DNA of 64,000 nucleotides. Source: Marinobacterium rhizophilum. GTDB lineage: Bacteria; Pseudomonadota; Gammaproteobacteria; Pseudomonadales; Balneatricaceae. Location: NCBI RefSeq assembly GCF_024397915.1, contig NZ_CP073347.1:372001-436000 (forward strand), given 5' to 3'. The translations under genes were made by a program, and so were the position numbers. Below, one piece after another: positions 9,698 through 18,501 of the stretch (its first letter is position 1; each line of letters begins with the position of its first letter). The notes beneath the pieces are model-generated. The model was not told the DNA's origin. It saw only the letters and a program-made list of their open reading frames with translations, and did no database searches.

Positions 9698-10861
9698 ATG
9701 GGACCTTTGGCGGGATTCAAAATCATCGAAATCGCCGGCATCGGGCCGGGCCCCTTCTGCGGCATGATGCTGGCCGATATGGGCGCGGAGGTGATCCGTA
9801 TCGAGCGCGCCGGCGATCGACTGGTGGACGGCGGCAAGCGACCGGTCACGCTGCGTGGCCGGCGCAGCCTGGCGCTGGACCTTAAATCCGAGCAGGGTCG
9901 CTCGCTGCTGCTGAAAATGTGCGAAAGCGCCGACGCCCTGTTCGAAGGCTACCGGCCCGGGGTGATGGAGCGGCTCGGGCTCGGGCCCGACATCTGCCTG
10001 GCGCGCAATTCGCGCCTGATCTATGGCCGCATGACCGGCTGGGGCCAGGATGGCCCCCTGGCGCAGACCGCCGGACACGATATCAACTACATCGCGTTGT
10101 CCGGCGCGCTGCAAGCCATCGGCCGCGCCGGTGAGGCGCCGTTGCCGCCGCTTAACCTGGTGGGTGATTTTGGCGGTGGAGCCATGTTTCTAGCCTTCGG
10201 CCTGGTATGCGCCCTCTTGGAGGCGCAGCGTTCCGGACAGGGGCAGGTGGTGGACAGCGCCATGGTCGACGGCAGTTCGCTGCTGATGGCGATGTTCCAC
10301 GATTTCAAGCACCGCGGAGCCTTCGACGAGACGCGCGGCAGCCATTTCCTGTCCGGCGCGGCGCACTACTACGACTGTTACCAAACGGCGGACGGCGAGC
10401 ACATCGCCATCGGCGCCCTCGAGCCGCAGTTCTATTGGCTGCTGATCGACAAGGCGGGGCTGGATGAAGCGCTGTTCGCCGACCAGGGCTTCGGCAATCC
10501 CAAGGCCGATCCGGCCCGTTTCCCGCAACTCAAAGCGGCGCTGGCGGCGGTATTCCGGCAGAAGACAAGGGACCAGTGGTGCGAACTGCTCGAGGGCACC
10601 GATGCCTGTTTCGCCCCGGTGCTGTCGATTTCGGAGGCGCCGCAGCATCCGCATAACCGTGCGCGCCAAAGCTTCGTCGAACTTGAAGGCGTGCTGCAGC
10701 CTGCGCCGGCGCCACGCTTTAGCCGGACGCGACCCGACGTCGGCGCCAGTACCCGGACGCCATCGGAGGCGGGGGATAGCCTGCTGCGACATTGGGGCTT
10801 GAGCGAAAGAGATATCGCCATGTTTCAGGATATGAACAATAACTCACAAACAGCGAGATAG
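9698..10861 (+). CDS. Alpha-methylacyl-CoA racemase-like family III CoA-transferase
   Basis: The 387-aa protein belongs to the CaiB/BaiF family. The racemase signatures are intact: AGHDINYIALSGAL places His127/Asp128, and NLVGDFGGGAMF places Asp157. These correspond to the His126/Asp156 catalytic pair of mycobacterial alpha-methylacyl-CoA racemase. It would interconvert R- and S-2-methylacyl-CoA so that a stereospecific dehydrogenase can act, which implies a methyl-branched substrate. The ATG at 9698 is chosen because AAGGAGG lies seven bases upstream. Strict CoA transfer remains the alternative. Confidence 0.88.
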   Translation: MGPLAGFKIIEIAGIGPGPFCGMMLADMGAEVIRIERAGDRLVDGGKRPVTLRGRRSLALDLKSEQGRSLLLKMCESADALFEGYRPGVMERLGLGPDICLARNSRLIYGRMTGWGQDGPLAQTAGHDINYIALSGALQAIGRAGEAPLPPLNLVGDFGGGAMFLAFGLVCALLEAQRSGQGQVVDSAMVDGSSLLMAMFHDFKHRGAFDETRGSHFLSGAAHYYDCYQTADGEHIAIGALEPQFYWLLIDKAGLDEALFADQGFGNPKADPARFPQLKAALAAVFRQKTRDQWCELLEGTDACFAPVLSISEAPQHPHNRARQSFVELEGVLQPAPAPRFSRTRPDVGASTRTPSEAGDSLLRHWGLSERDIAMFQDMNNNSQTAR

Positions 10862-10864
10862 CGC

Positions 10865-11638
10865 ATGGAATACCCGACTGTCAATTACAGCGTGAGCGGT
10901 GGCATCGCCACGATAGAGCTTAACCGACCCGAGGTGCTCAACGCATTCAATAATGAACTGCGCACGAATCTGCAGCATGCGTTGCAGCGAGTCGCCGAGG
11001 ACCCGGAGGCCGGTGTTGTCCTGCTGACCGGTGCCGGCAAGGGGTTTTGTTCTGGGGCCGATCTTTCGACCCTGGGTACTCTGTCTGTGGTCGAGAATCT
11101 GGTGGTGAATTACAAAAACATGATCGGCCAGATCAGCCGCATGGATAAACCGGTGATCGCCGCCATTGAGGGGGCCGCTGCGGGCATCGGTGCCGCCTTC
11201 GCGCTGGCGGCCGACCTGTCGGTCATGGCCGAGGATGCAGCGCTGGTGCAGGCATTCAGCAATATCGGCCTGGTGCCGGATGGCGGTATCTGCTGGCACC
11301 TGGTGCAAGAACTGGGCTACAAGCGCGCTTATCAGCTGATTATCGAGGCCGAGCGTCTGCCGGCGGCTCGCTGTCTTGAATTGGGCCTGACCAACCGCGT
11401 TGTCGCCAAGGGTGAGGCTCTGGATGAGGCGCGGGCCTGGGCCGGCCGGCTGCTGCAGCGTCCGCCGCTGTCGCTGGCGTTCAGCAAGCAGGTATTGCGC
11501 GATGCCGTCGACCTGAGCCTGGATCAAACCGTGATTCGCGAAGCCGAATATCAGCACCGCGCCATCGGCAGCGAGGACTTCCGCGAAGGTGTCGCCGCTT
11601 TCAGGGAAAAGCGCAAGCCCGTATTCCGGGGTTATTGA
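10865..11638 (+). CDS. Enoyl-CoA hydratase/isomerase family protein
   Basis: The 257-aa crotonase has the two oxyanion-hole segments (TGAGKGFCSGADLSTL and AIEGAAAGIGAAFALAADL) and the usual C-terminal trimerisation helices. It lies three bases after the racemase stop and is the last gene before a hairpin terminator. Because the operon already has a hydratase in the bifunctional protein, this one may act on a side-chain or isomerised intermediate. Confidence 0.88.
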   Translation: MEYPTVNYSVSGGIATIELNRPEVLNAFNNELRTNLQHALQRVAEDPEAGVVLLTGAGKGFCSGADLSTLGTLSVVENLVVNYKNMIGQISRMDKPVIAAIEGAAAGIGAAFALAADLSVMAEDAALVQAFSNIGLVPDGGICWHLVQELGYKRAYQLIIEAERLPAARCLELGLTNRVVAKGEALDEARAWAGRLLQRPPLSLAFSKQVLRDAVDLSLDQTVIREAEYQHRAIGSEDFREGVAAFREKRKPVFRGY

Positions 11639-11661
11639 CCGGGCGCGGCCGGTTCTGAATC

Positions 11662-11690
11662 GAAAAGAGGCGTCAATGACACCTCTTTTC
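11662..11690 (+). terminator. Hairpin terminator of the acyl-CoA operon
   Basis: Perfect 9-bp arms (GAAAAGAGG and CCTCTTTTC) with three further pairs (GTC/GAC) inside a one-base mismatch form a strong stem 23 bp after the last stop. The descending arm carries TTTT. The uridine run is short. Confidence 0.65.
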
Positions 11691-11929
11691 ATGACCCTGT
11701 ACAGACCACTGGGCATCCCGCTTTGTCATTCGGCCCACCATGAGCGTCAGGGAATTTAGCATTGCCGCAACCGCTGCAAAGCCGTCCTCTGCACAGGCCC
11801 GCTGTGCAGTAGAACAGCTGTGCATCCCTCTGCGCGATATATCACGAACAGGTTTTCGGTATGTGATAATTAATTAAAGTATTTGATTTGTTTTGTTGGC
11901 TGAATATCAATCAGGATGATTATATTTTA

Positions 11930-11947
11930 GTAAATCAAGTGATTTAA
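11930..11947. promoter_or_regulatory. Operator D of the candidate TetR regulon (before the porin gene)
   Basis: GTAAATCAAGTGATTTAA has all ten invariant motif positions and contains a perfect 7-bp inverted repeat (TAAATCA/TGATTTA). It lies 38 bp before the porin start. A weaker 7-of-10 match is at 11874-11891. The rest of the 11691-11985 spacer is AT-rich promoter-like DNA without a gene. Confidence 0.6.
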
Positions 11948-11985
11948 TTTAGTTTTTCGATATTCGTTTATTCAAAATAATAATC

Positions 11986-13092
11986 ATGGATATAAAGATG
12001 AAAAGGTTAACTCTTGGGCTTGTTGCAGCCACCCTCTCCACGGCCGCGCTTGCCGCAGACGACGCTATTAAAATGCCAGACATGTACGGCAGCCTGGCGG
12101 GTCGTATCATCGACCAGGGGGATGAAAAGGACTTCACCGCCGAAGCGTTCGAGGTACGGTTCGGTCTCAAAGGCAATTATCAGCTCGCCGACTATCGCGT
12201 GCTGTACCAGTTCGAAGCGGACTTCGTCGATGCGGTCAACGACAACCAGGATGCCAGCAGTGGTGACAATAACGAGGTCACGGTGCGCCGTGCGCGGCTG
12301 CTGTTCCCCAGCCAGTACGGCGTTGCTGTGTTGGCGCCGCGTACCGAAAGCGGTCAGCAGAAGGACCTGTACGGGCCGATCGATATCTTCGAAACCAACG
12401 AAGCGCACAAGGAGCAGCCCAGCGCGCTGTTCCGCCAGGCGGAACTGGCCAGCCATGTGCTGGCCTACATCACGCCGACGTTTCACAACGCTCGTGCAGT
12501 CGTTGGCGTCCTGACCCTCAAGGACGATAACGATGAGGATATCGATGTCTGGTCCTACCGCGTCGTCTATGACGATACCCGTTTGCACCTGGGCGCGGGG
12601 CAGGTGATCACCCGGGAAGCGCTGCTGCCCGGCACCGAGGATTACGTTCGTTCGGCCCTGAGCCTGGGTTACACCTGGCCGAGCCTGCAGTTGGGGCTGA
12701 CGTTCGAGCACAACGACGAAGACCCGGCCGGTGATTCGCAGGTGCTGGGGGTGGCGGCCAGCTACGAGTTCGTGCCGCGGTGGCGCCTGGGGCTGGGCTA
12801 CATCGACAAGGACTTCGACGATGCCGCCGTGCAGGATGAGGACGCCATGCTGATCAGCCTGACGTATCAGCCCCACGACAAGCTGGAGTTCTTTGTCGAA
12901 GCCGGCGAGTTCGAGGTGGATAGCAAGGATAACCTGAGCGCCGGCGTCAAGTTCACCTTTTGGCCGGGCCTGCTTCGCGGTGCCGGTGAACCCCTTCTTG
13001 GCCGGCGCTGCGACGGCGAGGCCCGTGCCGTTTGTGTGGCTGGCGCAAGGTGCGGAAAATGTCTGCACAGAAAATTAAACCGATTGCATTAA
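11986..13092 (+). CDS. Outer-membrane porin-like protein with an abnormal C-terminal extension
   Basis: A signal peptide (MKRLTLGLVAATLSTAALA, from the in-frame ATG at 11998) is followed by a beta-barrel-like body of alternating strands, similar to phosphate-selective porin O/P-type proteins. The segment NLSAGVKFTF, at about residues 316-325, is a canonical terminal beta-signal ending in Phe. The next codon is TGG (12961-12963) instead of a stop, and translation runs about 43 residues further through Cys/Arg-rich sequence, ending inside operator E. This looks like stop-codon loss (TGA to TGG). Likely role: outer-membrane entry of the island's substrate. Confidence 0.75.
   Translation: MDIKMKRLTLGLVAATLSTAALAADDAIKMPDMYGSLAGRIIDQGDEKDFTAEAFEVRFGLKGNYQLADYRVLYQFEADFVDAVNDNQDASSGDNNEVTVRRARLLFPSQYGVAVLAPRTESGQQKDLYGPIDIFETNEAHKEQPSALFRQAELASHVLAYITPTFHNARAVVGVLTLKDDNDEDIDVWSYRVVYDDTRLHLGAGQVITREALLPGTEDYVRSALSLGYTWPSLQLGLTFEHNDEDPAGDSQVLGVAASYEFVPRWRLGLGYIDKDFDDAAVQDEDAMLISLTYQPHDKLEFFVEAGEFEVDSKDNLSAGVKFTFWPGLLRGAGEPLLGRRCDGEARAVCVAGARCGKCLHRKLNRLH
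13075..13092. promoter_or_regulatory. Operator E of the candidate TetR regulon
   Basis: TTAAACCGATTGCATTAA, with all ten invariant positions, lies upstream of the TRAP permease gene. It shares its last four bases with operator F. Confidence 0.6.
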
Positions 13093-13106
13093 ATCGGTTG
13101 CTTTAA
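13089..13106. promoter_or_regulatory. Operator F of the candidate TetR regulon
   Basis: TTAAATCGGTTGCTTTAA is the most symmetrical member of the set: TTAAA-n-C-n4-G-n-TTTAA as an inverted repeat. It overlaps operator E by four bases. Confidence 0.65.
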
Positions 13107-13196
13107 TAGAATCGGGTGACAAACAATAAAACTCGGATCCCCCGCAGGCGGCATGCTTTCGGAGGCGGTCCCAACCCTTTGTGGGGGAGGTGTGGA

Positions 13197-15083
13197 GTGC
13201 GAACCATCAAGGCAGTGACGCTCGTGATTGGCTTTGGCCTGGCTTTACAGGCCCTCTACTCGGCCTACGCCGGTGGCTGGGAGCCGACCGTGCACCGCAG
13301 TCTGGCGCTGGCGTTTTCGGCAGCGCTGATTGTTTTGCTCAAGCCCTTCGCGCTTGAGCCGTTTATGCGCCATGGCTGGCTGAAAGCCCTTGGCTATCTG
13401 TTCGATATTCTCCTGTTCGGCATCATTGCCGCCGCGATCTACCTGCTGATTGAGAAGGCGGCGGATGTGGACAGTTTGCTGGTGAGCTTTAGCATTGAGG
13501 AACAGTGGCTGGCGCTGCTGGCGGTGCTGGCACTGTTTGAGCTGACCCGCAGGGTGTTCGGCCTGCCACTATTGCTGGTGTCCAGCTTCAGCCTGGTCTA
13601 TTGCCTGTACGGCGCCTATATGCCCTGGGTATTCAGCCACTCCGGCTTTTCACTCGAGCAGTCTGTCGAGACGATCTGGTATGGTCTTCAGGGTGTATTC
13701 GGCTTTCCGACCGGTGTCGTGGTACAGCTGATCTTCGTGTTTATCGTCTTCGGCGTGGTGCTTGAGCGCAGCGGTGCCGGCGACTCCCTGATCCGGATCG
13801 CCTTCTATCTGACCGGCCATACCCGGGGCGGGGCGGGGCATGCGGCCATTGTCGCCAGCGCGCTCTTCGGCTCCATGTCCGGCAGTGTCACCGCCAACGT
13901 GGCCGGGACCGGCTCCTTTACCATTCCCATGATCAAGCGCCGGGGCTTCAGTCCCGCCTTTGCCGGTGCCGTTGAAGGCGCGGCCTCCAGCGGTGGCCAG
14001 ATCATGCCGCCGGTGATGGGTGCCGCGGTGTTCCTGATGGCGGACCTGACTGCGACGCCCTACCTGACGATCTGTCTGGCGGCGCTGATTCCGGCGCTGT
14101 TTTACTACGGCAATCTGTTCCTGATGGTAACCCTGGAGGCGCGCAAGGCCGGCATCCAGCCGTTGCCGCCAGAGCAGCGTCAGCGCCTTGATAAAGGTGA
14201 CTGGATCAATGCCATTATGTTTATCGGCCCGATTCTGACCATTATCGCTGTGCTGCTGCTCGGCCGTTCGCCGGCGATGGCGGGGTTCTGGGCCACGATC
14301 GCTGCGGTGGTGCTCGGATTCATCAACCCGGCGGTGCGGCGCAAGCCCGCCATTTTGCTGGAGGCCATGGCGCAGGGCGGTATTGCCGGTGCCAAGATCC
14401 TGGTGGCGGTGGCGTCCATTGGCGTGATCCTGGCGGTGCTCAACCTGACCGGCTTCGGGCTCAAGTTCGCGCTGCTGGTACAGAGCCTTGGTGGCGACAG
14501 CCTGTTTATCGGTCTGGTGCTGATGGCGGTCGCCTGCCTGGCGCTGGGTATGGGTATGCCGACCCTGCCGGCCTACCTGATCATCGTGCTGGTGATGGGC
14601 AAGACCATGACCAATCTGGGGCTGGAACCCCTGGCGATCCACATGTTCGTGTTCTACTTCGGCATCATGTCGGCGTTGACGCCACCGGTGGCGCTGGCGG
14701 CCTTTACTGCCGCCCCGATTGCCGGCGCCAATCCGATGGCGACCGCCTTCGTGTCGATGAAGCTGGCCTTCGTCGGTTTCGTGATTCCCTTCGTGTTCGT
14801 CTACAACCCGGAGTTGCTGCTGCTGGGTGACTTCAGTGTCCAGAGCCTGCTGTGGATCGCTGCGCGCTTGCTGTTGGCGATCTGGTTACTCGGTTCCGGA
14901 CTGGTGGGCTACTTGAGTGCGCCCCTTGGCATCTGGGTCCGCGTCGCGCATTTGCTGGCCGGCACTCTGTTGTTGCTGGACGATCCGCTATGGCAGGGCC
15001 TGGGGTTGGCAGCGGCGTTGTTGCTGCTCGCCAGGGGGATGATCATCGCCAGGCGTCCAGAGGTCGCAGGCCAGGTGCTCTGA
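13197..15083 (+). CDS. TAXI-type TRAP transporter permease, fused 4TM/12TM subunits
   Basis: About 628 aa with some 17-18 hydrophobic segments. The N-terminal third is the DctQ-like part and the rest is the DctM-like part (GSMSGSVTANVAGTGSFTIP, ASSGGQIMPPVMGAAVFLMA, MGMPTLPAYLI). Such fused permeases pair with TAXI receptors, and one is encoded next. It moves an organic acid across the inner membrane with Na+ or H+. The GTG at 13197 is preferred over GTG 13116 because GGGGGAGG precedes it. The operators lie directly upstream. Confidence 0.9.
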   Translation: MRTIKAVTLVIGFGLALQALYSAYAGGWEPTVHRSLALAFSAALIVLLKPFALEPFMRHGWLKALGYLFDILLFGIIAAAIYLLIEKAADVDSLLVSFSIEEQWLALLAVLALFELTRRVFGLPLLLVSSFSLVYCLYGAYMPWVFSHSGFSLEQSVETIWYGLQGVFGFPTGVVVQLIFVFIVFGVVLERSGAGDSLIRIAFYLTGHTRGGAGHAAIVASALFGSMSGSVTANVAGTGSFTIPMIKRRGFSPAFAGAVEGAASSGGQIMPPVMGAAVFLMADLTATPYLTICLAALIPALFYYGNLFLMVTLEARKAGIQPLPPEQRQRLDKGDWINAIMFIGPILTIIAVLLLGRSPAMAGFWATIAAVVLGFINPAVRRKPAILLEAMAQGGIAGAKILVAVASIGVILAVLNLTGFGLKFALLVQSLGGDSLFIGLVLMAVACLALGMGMPTLPAYLIIVLVMGKTMTNLGLEPLAIHMFVFYFGIMSALTPPVALAAFTAAPIAGANPMATAFVSMKLAFVGFVIPFVFVYNPELLLLGDFSVQSLLWIAARLLLAIWLLGSGLVGYLSAPLGIWVRVAHLLAGTLLLLDDPLWQGLGLAAALLLLARGMIIARRPEVAGQVL

Positions 15084-15191
15084 CCTGCACGGCCGGTCCA
15101 TGTATTGAGTTCAAGGTGTCCGGGCTTCACTCGTCGGCCGAACGGTTGTCGCGCAAGGAAGCTCGCAGTGTGCAAAACGATGGAGATAAAC

Positions 15192-16229
15192 ATGATAAGC
15201 GCGTCCATAAAAATAATTGCGAAGTTTTCCGCCGGTTGTCTGTTGTCGGCACTGGCGTCTGGCCCGGTGATGGCGGCTGAAAAATATTTCAAGATGGATA
15301 CCCTGGCACCGGGCAGCTCACCCTATGTCTTCTCGGTAGCGCTGGTCGATCTGGTGCAGACACAGTATCCGTACGAGATACAGCTATCCAGCGGCAAGGC
15401 GGCCAGCCGCAGCACGCTGGACGCCGCCAAGGGCAATGTGGATTTCTATCTAAGCGCTCCCGCCATCGATTTGTCGATGGAGCAGGGCACCGATATGTTC
15501 GCCAAGCTCGCCGATGCGCCCGAACTGTACAAAAAGGTTCGGTCGGTCGTCAGTTACCCGCTTGGGGCTTATCAGTTTGTCGTGTACGAGGACTCGGGTA
15601 TCAAGAGCCTCGCTGACCTCAAGGGCAAGAAGGTCTTTATCGGCCCCCGCGGCGGGCAGGCGTTCAGCTCCGCCACCAGCCTGCTCGAAGCGGTGACCGG
15701 CTACAAGCCCAACGAGGACTATGAGGTTGCCTTCTACGACTGGAGCACCGCCATCCAGTCGTTCCAGGATCGCCAGATCGATGCTTATATCGGTCCCAAT
15801 ACCGTCCCCTACAGCCAGTTGTCGCAGATAGCCCTGTCGGACAGGATCCGCCTGCTCGGGATTCCGCAAGCGCTACTGGACAAGCCGGATGTGAAAAGTT
15901 TGTTCAGCATGCCAGGCAAATCGCTGGAAACCATCCCTCCTGCAGTGTACGGCGAGAACCAGACCAACGAGGCGGACGTCTACACGCTCGGCGCCTATGT
16001 CGGCCTGGGCACCCACGTCGGGGTCGATGAAGAGACAGTCTACAACGTCACCAAAACGTTGTTCGACAACCTGCCGGAATTGCATCAGACGGCCCCCTGG
16101 ATGAAGGCGATCAACCGCGACAACGCCTTCCGGCAGATGGTGACACCGCTGCACCTGGGGGCCTATCGCTTCTACAAGGAAGGCGGTTTCGAGATCCCGG
16201 AGGCGCTGGTGCCGCCGCAAGCCCGCTGA
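15192..16229 (+). CDS. TAXI-family TRAP transporter solute-binding protein
   Basis: About 345 aa. A signal peptide ends near VMAAEKYF and is followed by a two-lobed periplasmic receptor (KYFKMDTLAPGSSPYVFS, LADLKGKKVFIGPRGGQAFSSA, AFYDWSTAIQSFQDRQIDAYIGP). The ATG at 15192 has a clear ribosome site (GGAGATAAAC). It captures the substrate for the fused permease encoded 108 bp upstream. Ligand identity cannot be deduced; genome neighbours suggest an acyl or carboxylic acid. Confidence 0.9.
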   Translation: MISASIKIIAKFSAGCLLSALASGPVMAAEKYFKMDTLAPGSSPYVFSVALVDLVQTQYPYEIQLSSGKAASRSTLDAAKGNVDFYLSAPAIDLSMEQGTDMFAKLADAPELYKKVRSVVSYPLGAYQFVVYEDSGIKSLADLKGKKVFIGPRGGQAFSSATSLLEAVTGYKPNEDYEVAFYDWSTAIQSFQDRQIDAYIGPNTVPYSQLSQIALSDRIRLLGIPQALLDKPDVKSLFSMPGKSLETIPPAVYGENQTNEADVYTLGAYVGLGTHVGVDEETVYNVTKTLFDNLPELHQTAPWMKAINRDNAFRQMVTPLHLGAYRFYKEGGFEIPEALVPPQAR

Positions 16230-16325
16230 TCGTTCCGCATCGTCGACGCCGGGAGGTGGGTCAGCCTGTCCCGCCCTTGTCGTTGTCTCTGCCGTTTACA
16301 CTGGAAAGTACCGGAGTCTTGAGTC

Positions 16326-18440
16326 ATGTTCGAAACACTGATCGATATCGAGTCGTTGCAGCGGCTGTTCAATCCCCAGTCTATCGCCATTATCGGCGCC
16401 TCGACCGACCCGCAGAAAATCGGTGGACGTCCATTGGCGCTGCTGCAGCGGCAGGGCTTTGCGGGCGCCATTTACCCGGTCAACCCGGCCTCGGACAGGG
16501 TGCAGGGGCTGCCGGCCTGGGCCAATGTCGCGGATATTCCGGGCCCGGTGGACCTGGCGATAATTGCGGTGCCCGGCAAGCTGGTTGAAGGCGCGCTGCA
16601 GGCCTGTGCCGCGAAGGGTATCGGCGGCGCCATTATTTTCAGTTCCGGCTTTTCGGAAGTGGGCGAGACCGGCGTTGACGCACAGCAGCGTCTGCTCGCG
16701 ATCGCCCGCCGCACCGGCATCCGGGTGTTGGGGCCCAACTGCATGGGCGTGGTCAACTTTACCCGCGCCATGCCGGCAACCTTTCATCCGGCGTTTGCCG
16801 CCTCGAAGATGACCGCCGGCAATATCGGCCTGGTCAGCCAAAGTGGCGCCTTCGGCGGCTTCTCCCATTACCTGGCACAGGACAGGGGCGTGTCGTTCAG
16901 CTACCTGATCACCACGGGTAACGAGGCGGACGTCGAGCTGGCGGATGGTCTGGCCTTTCTCGCCGCGGACCCGTCCACCAAGGTCATCCTGGCCTACATG
17001 GAAGGCTGTCGCAACGGTCCCAAGCTTCTGGAAGCGCTGGAACTGGCGCGACGCAACCGCAAGCCGGTGGTGATGGTCAAGCTCGGCAGTTCCGAAGCCG
17101 GGGCGGCGGCGGCGGCATCCCATACCGCCGCGCTGGCGGGTTCCGACGAGGTATTCGACGCGGTACTGCGCCAGTACGGGGTTTACCGTGCCAGCAGCGT
17201 GGAGGAGTTCTTCGATATCGGCCTGGCCTGTTCGGTTGGCAAACTGCCACCGGATGCCAGGGTCGGGCTGGTGACGCCGTCCGGAGGCATGGGCGTCTTG
17301 ATGGCTGACGACGCCTCCCGGCGTGGCCTGGACGTGGCGGCCATGCCACAACAGGCACAGCGCAAAATCAGGGACATCATTCCCTTTGCCGGTACCCAGA
17401 ACCCGATCGATGCGACCGGGCAGGTGCTGAGCGATCTTTCGATCTTGAAGCAGGTCGCCGATATCGTGGTTACGGAGGGCGATTATTCCAGCCTGGTGTT
17501 TTTCGAAGGTGCCCTGGCGCGGACGCAGCCGTCATCCCCGCTGGCGGACACCTGGATCGAGGTTGCGCGGCGCCACCCCGATACGCTGCTAAGCGTGGTG
17601 GGGCTGAATCGGCTGGAAGATCGTGTTCGCCTGCAGCAGGCGGGCATACCGGTGTTTGAGGAGCCCACCCATGCGACCCGGGCGGTGAGCGCACTGCGCT
17701 TCTTCGCCAGAACCTTCGCCAAGCCCTGGCAGAGCCCGTCCGAGCTGCAGTGCCAGTCACAGGCCGGGACGCTGGAGGCCAAGCGCTACAGTGAAGTGGA
17801 TGCGCTGGCGCTGTTGTCGAGCGCCGGTTTCCCGGTGGTCGAACACCGGCTGGTGAATAGCGCCACAGAGGCCGTGGAAGCGGCCAAGTGCATCGATCAG
17901 CCGGTGGTCATGAAGGTCGTTTCGCCCGATATCCTGCACAAGTCCGATATCGGCGGCGTCAAGCTCAACCTCCGGGGCGAAGGGGCGGTGGCCGATGCGT
18001 ACGAAAGCATCATGGCGGTGGCGAAACAGGCGGCACCGAATGCCCGTCTGGATGGCTGCCTGGTCGCACCGATGGTCAGCAATGGCGTCGAAGTCATTCT
18101 CGGTACCTACCGGGACCCGACGTTCGGCCCGGTGGTGATGTTCGGCCTCGGCGGTATCTTCGTCGAGGTGCTAAAGGACGTGACCTTTCGCGTCGCACCC
18201 TTCGGTATTGAGGAAGCGCGCAGCATGGTCGGTGAAATCCGTGGCGCCGCAATGCTTGAAGGGCAGCGCGGGCAGCCCCCCGCCGATGTCGAGGCGCTGG
18301 CACAGGCGCTGTCGCGCCTGTCGGTGTTTGCCAAGCAGCATGAAAGCTCACTGGAAAGCATCGATATCAACCCCTTCCTGGTACTGCCTGAAGGTCAGGG
18401 CGCGGTGGCGCTCGATGCGGTGCTGGTCACCGCTGACTGA
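16326..18440 (+). CDS. Acyl-CoA synthetase, ADP-forming (acetate-CoA ligase family), fused alpha-beta
   Basis: The 704-aa protein contains an N-terminal CoA-binding domain (IAIIGASTDPQKIGGRPL), a succinyl-CoA-ligase-like middle (LVSQSGAFGGFSHY, SHTAALAGSDEVFD with the likely phospho-His266) and a C-terminal ATP-grasp domain from about residue 480 (PVVMKVVSPDILHKSDIGGVKLNL, GLGGIFVEVLKDVTFRVAP). It converts an acid, ATP and CoA to acyl-CoA, ADP and phosphate. Directly after the importer genes, it is the probable activation step for the imported acid. Confidence 0.9.
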   Translation: MFETLIDIESLQRLFNPQSIAIIGASTDPQKIGGRPLALLQRQGFAGAIYPVNPASDRVQGLPAWANVADIPGPVDLAIIAVPGKLVEGALQACAAKGIGGAIIFSSGFSEVGETGVDAQQRLLAIARRTGIRVLGPNCMGVVNFTRAMPATFHPAFAASKMTAGNIGLVSQSGAFGGFSHYLAQDRGVSFSYLITTGNEADVELADGLAFLAADPSTKVILAYMEGCRNGPKLLEALELARRNRKPVVMVKLGSSEAGAAAAASHTAALAGSDEVFDAVLRQYGVYRASSVEEFFDIGLACSVGKLPPDARVGLVTPSGGMGVLMADDASRRGLDVAAMPQQAQRKIRDIIPFAGTQNPIDATGQVLSDLSILKQVADIVVTEGDYSSLVFFEGALARTQPSSPLADTWIEVARRHPDTLLSVVGLNRLEDRVRLQQAGIPVFEEPTHATRAVSALRFFARTFAKPWQSPSELQCQSQAGTLEAKRYSEVDALALLSSAGFPVVEHRLVNSATEAVEAAKCIDQPVVMKVVSPDILHKSDIGGVKLNLRGEGAVADAYESIMAVAKQAAPNARLDGCLVAPMVSNGVEVILGTYRDPTFGPVVMFGLGGIFVEVLKDVTFRVAPFGIEEARSMVGEIRGAAMLEGQRGQPPADVEALAQALSRLSVFAKQHESSLESIDINPFLVLPEGQGAVALDAVLVTAD

Positions 18441-18501
18441 GGCGTGATCCTGGCCGGTGCAGATCCCGCCGGCGCAGCCGCAACTCAATAGGAGCCGGGC
18501 A

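Noticed and set aside
6215..10114. A 1299-codon open frame on the minus strand opposite the hydratase and dehydrogenase genes
   Set aside because: It is a shadow of GC-rich codon use in the well-supported plus-strand genes and has no recognisable protein features.
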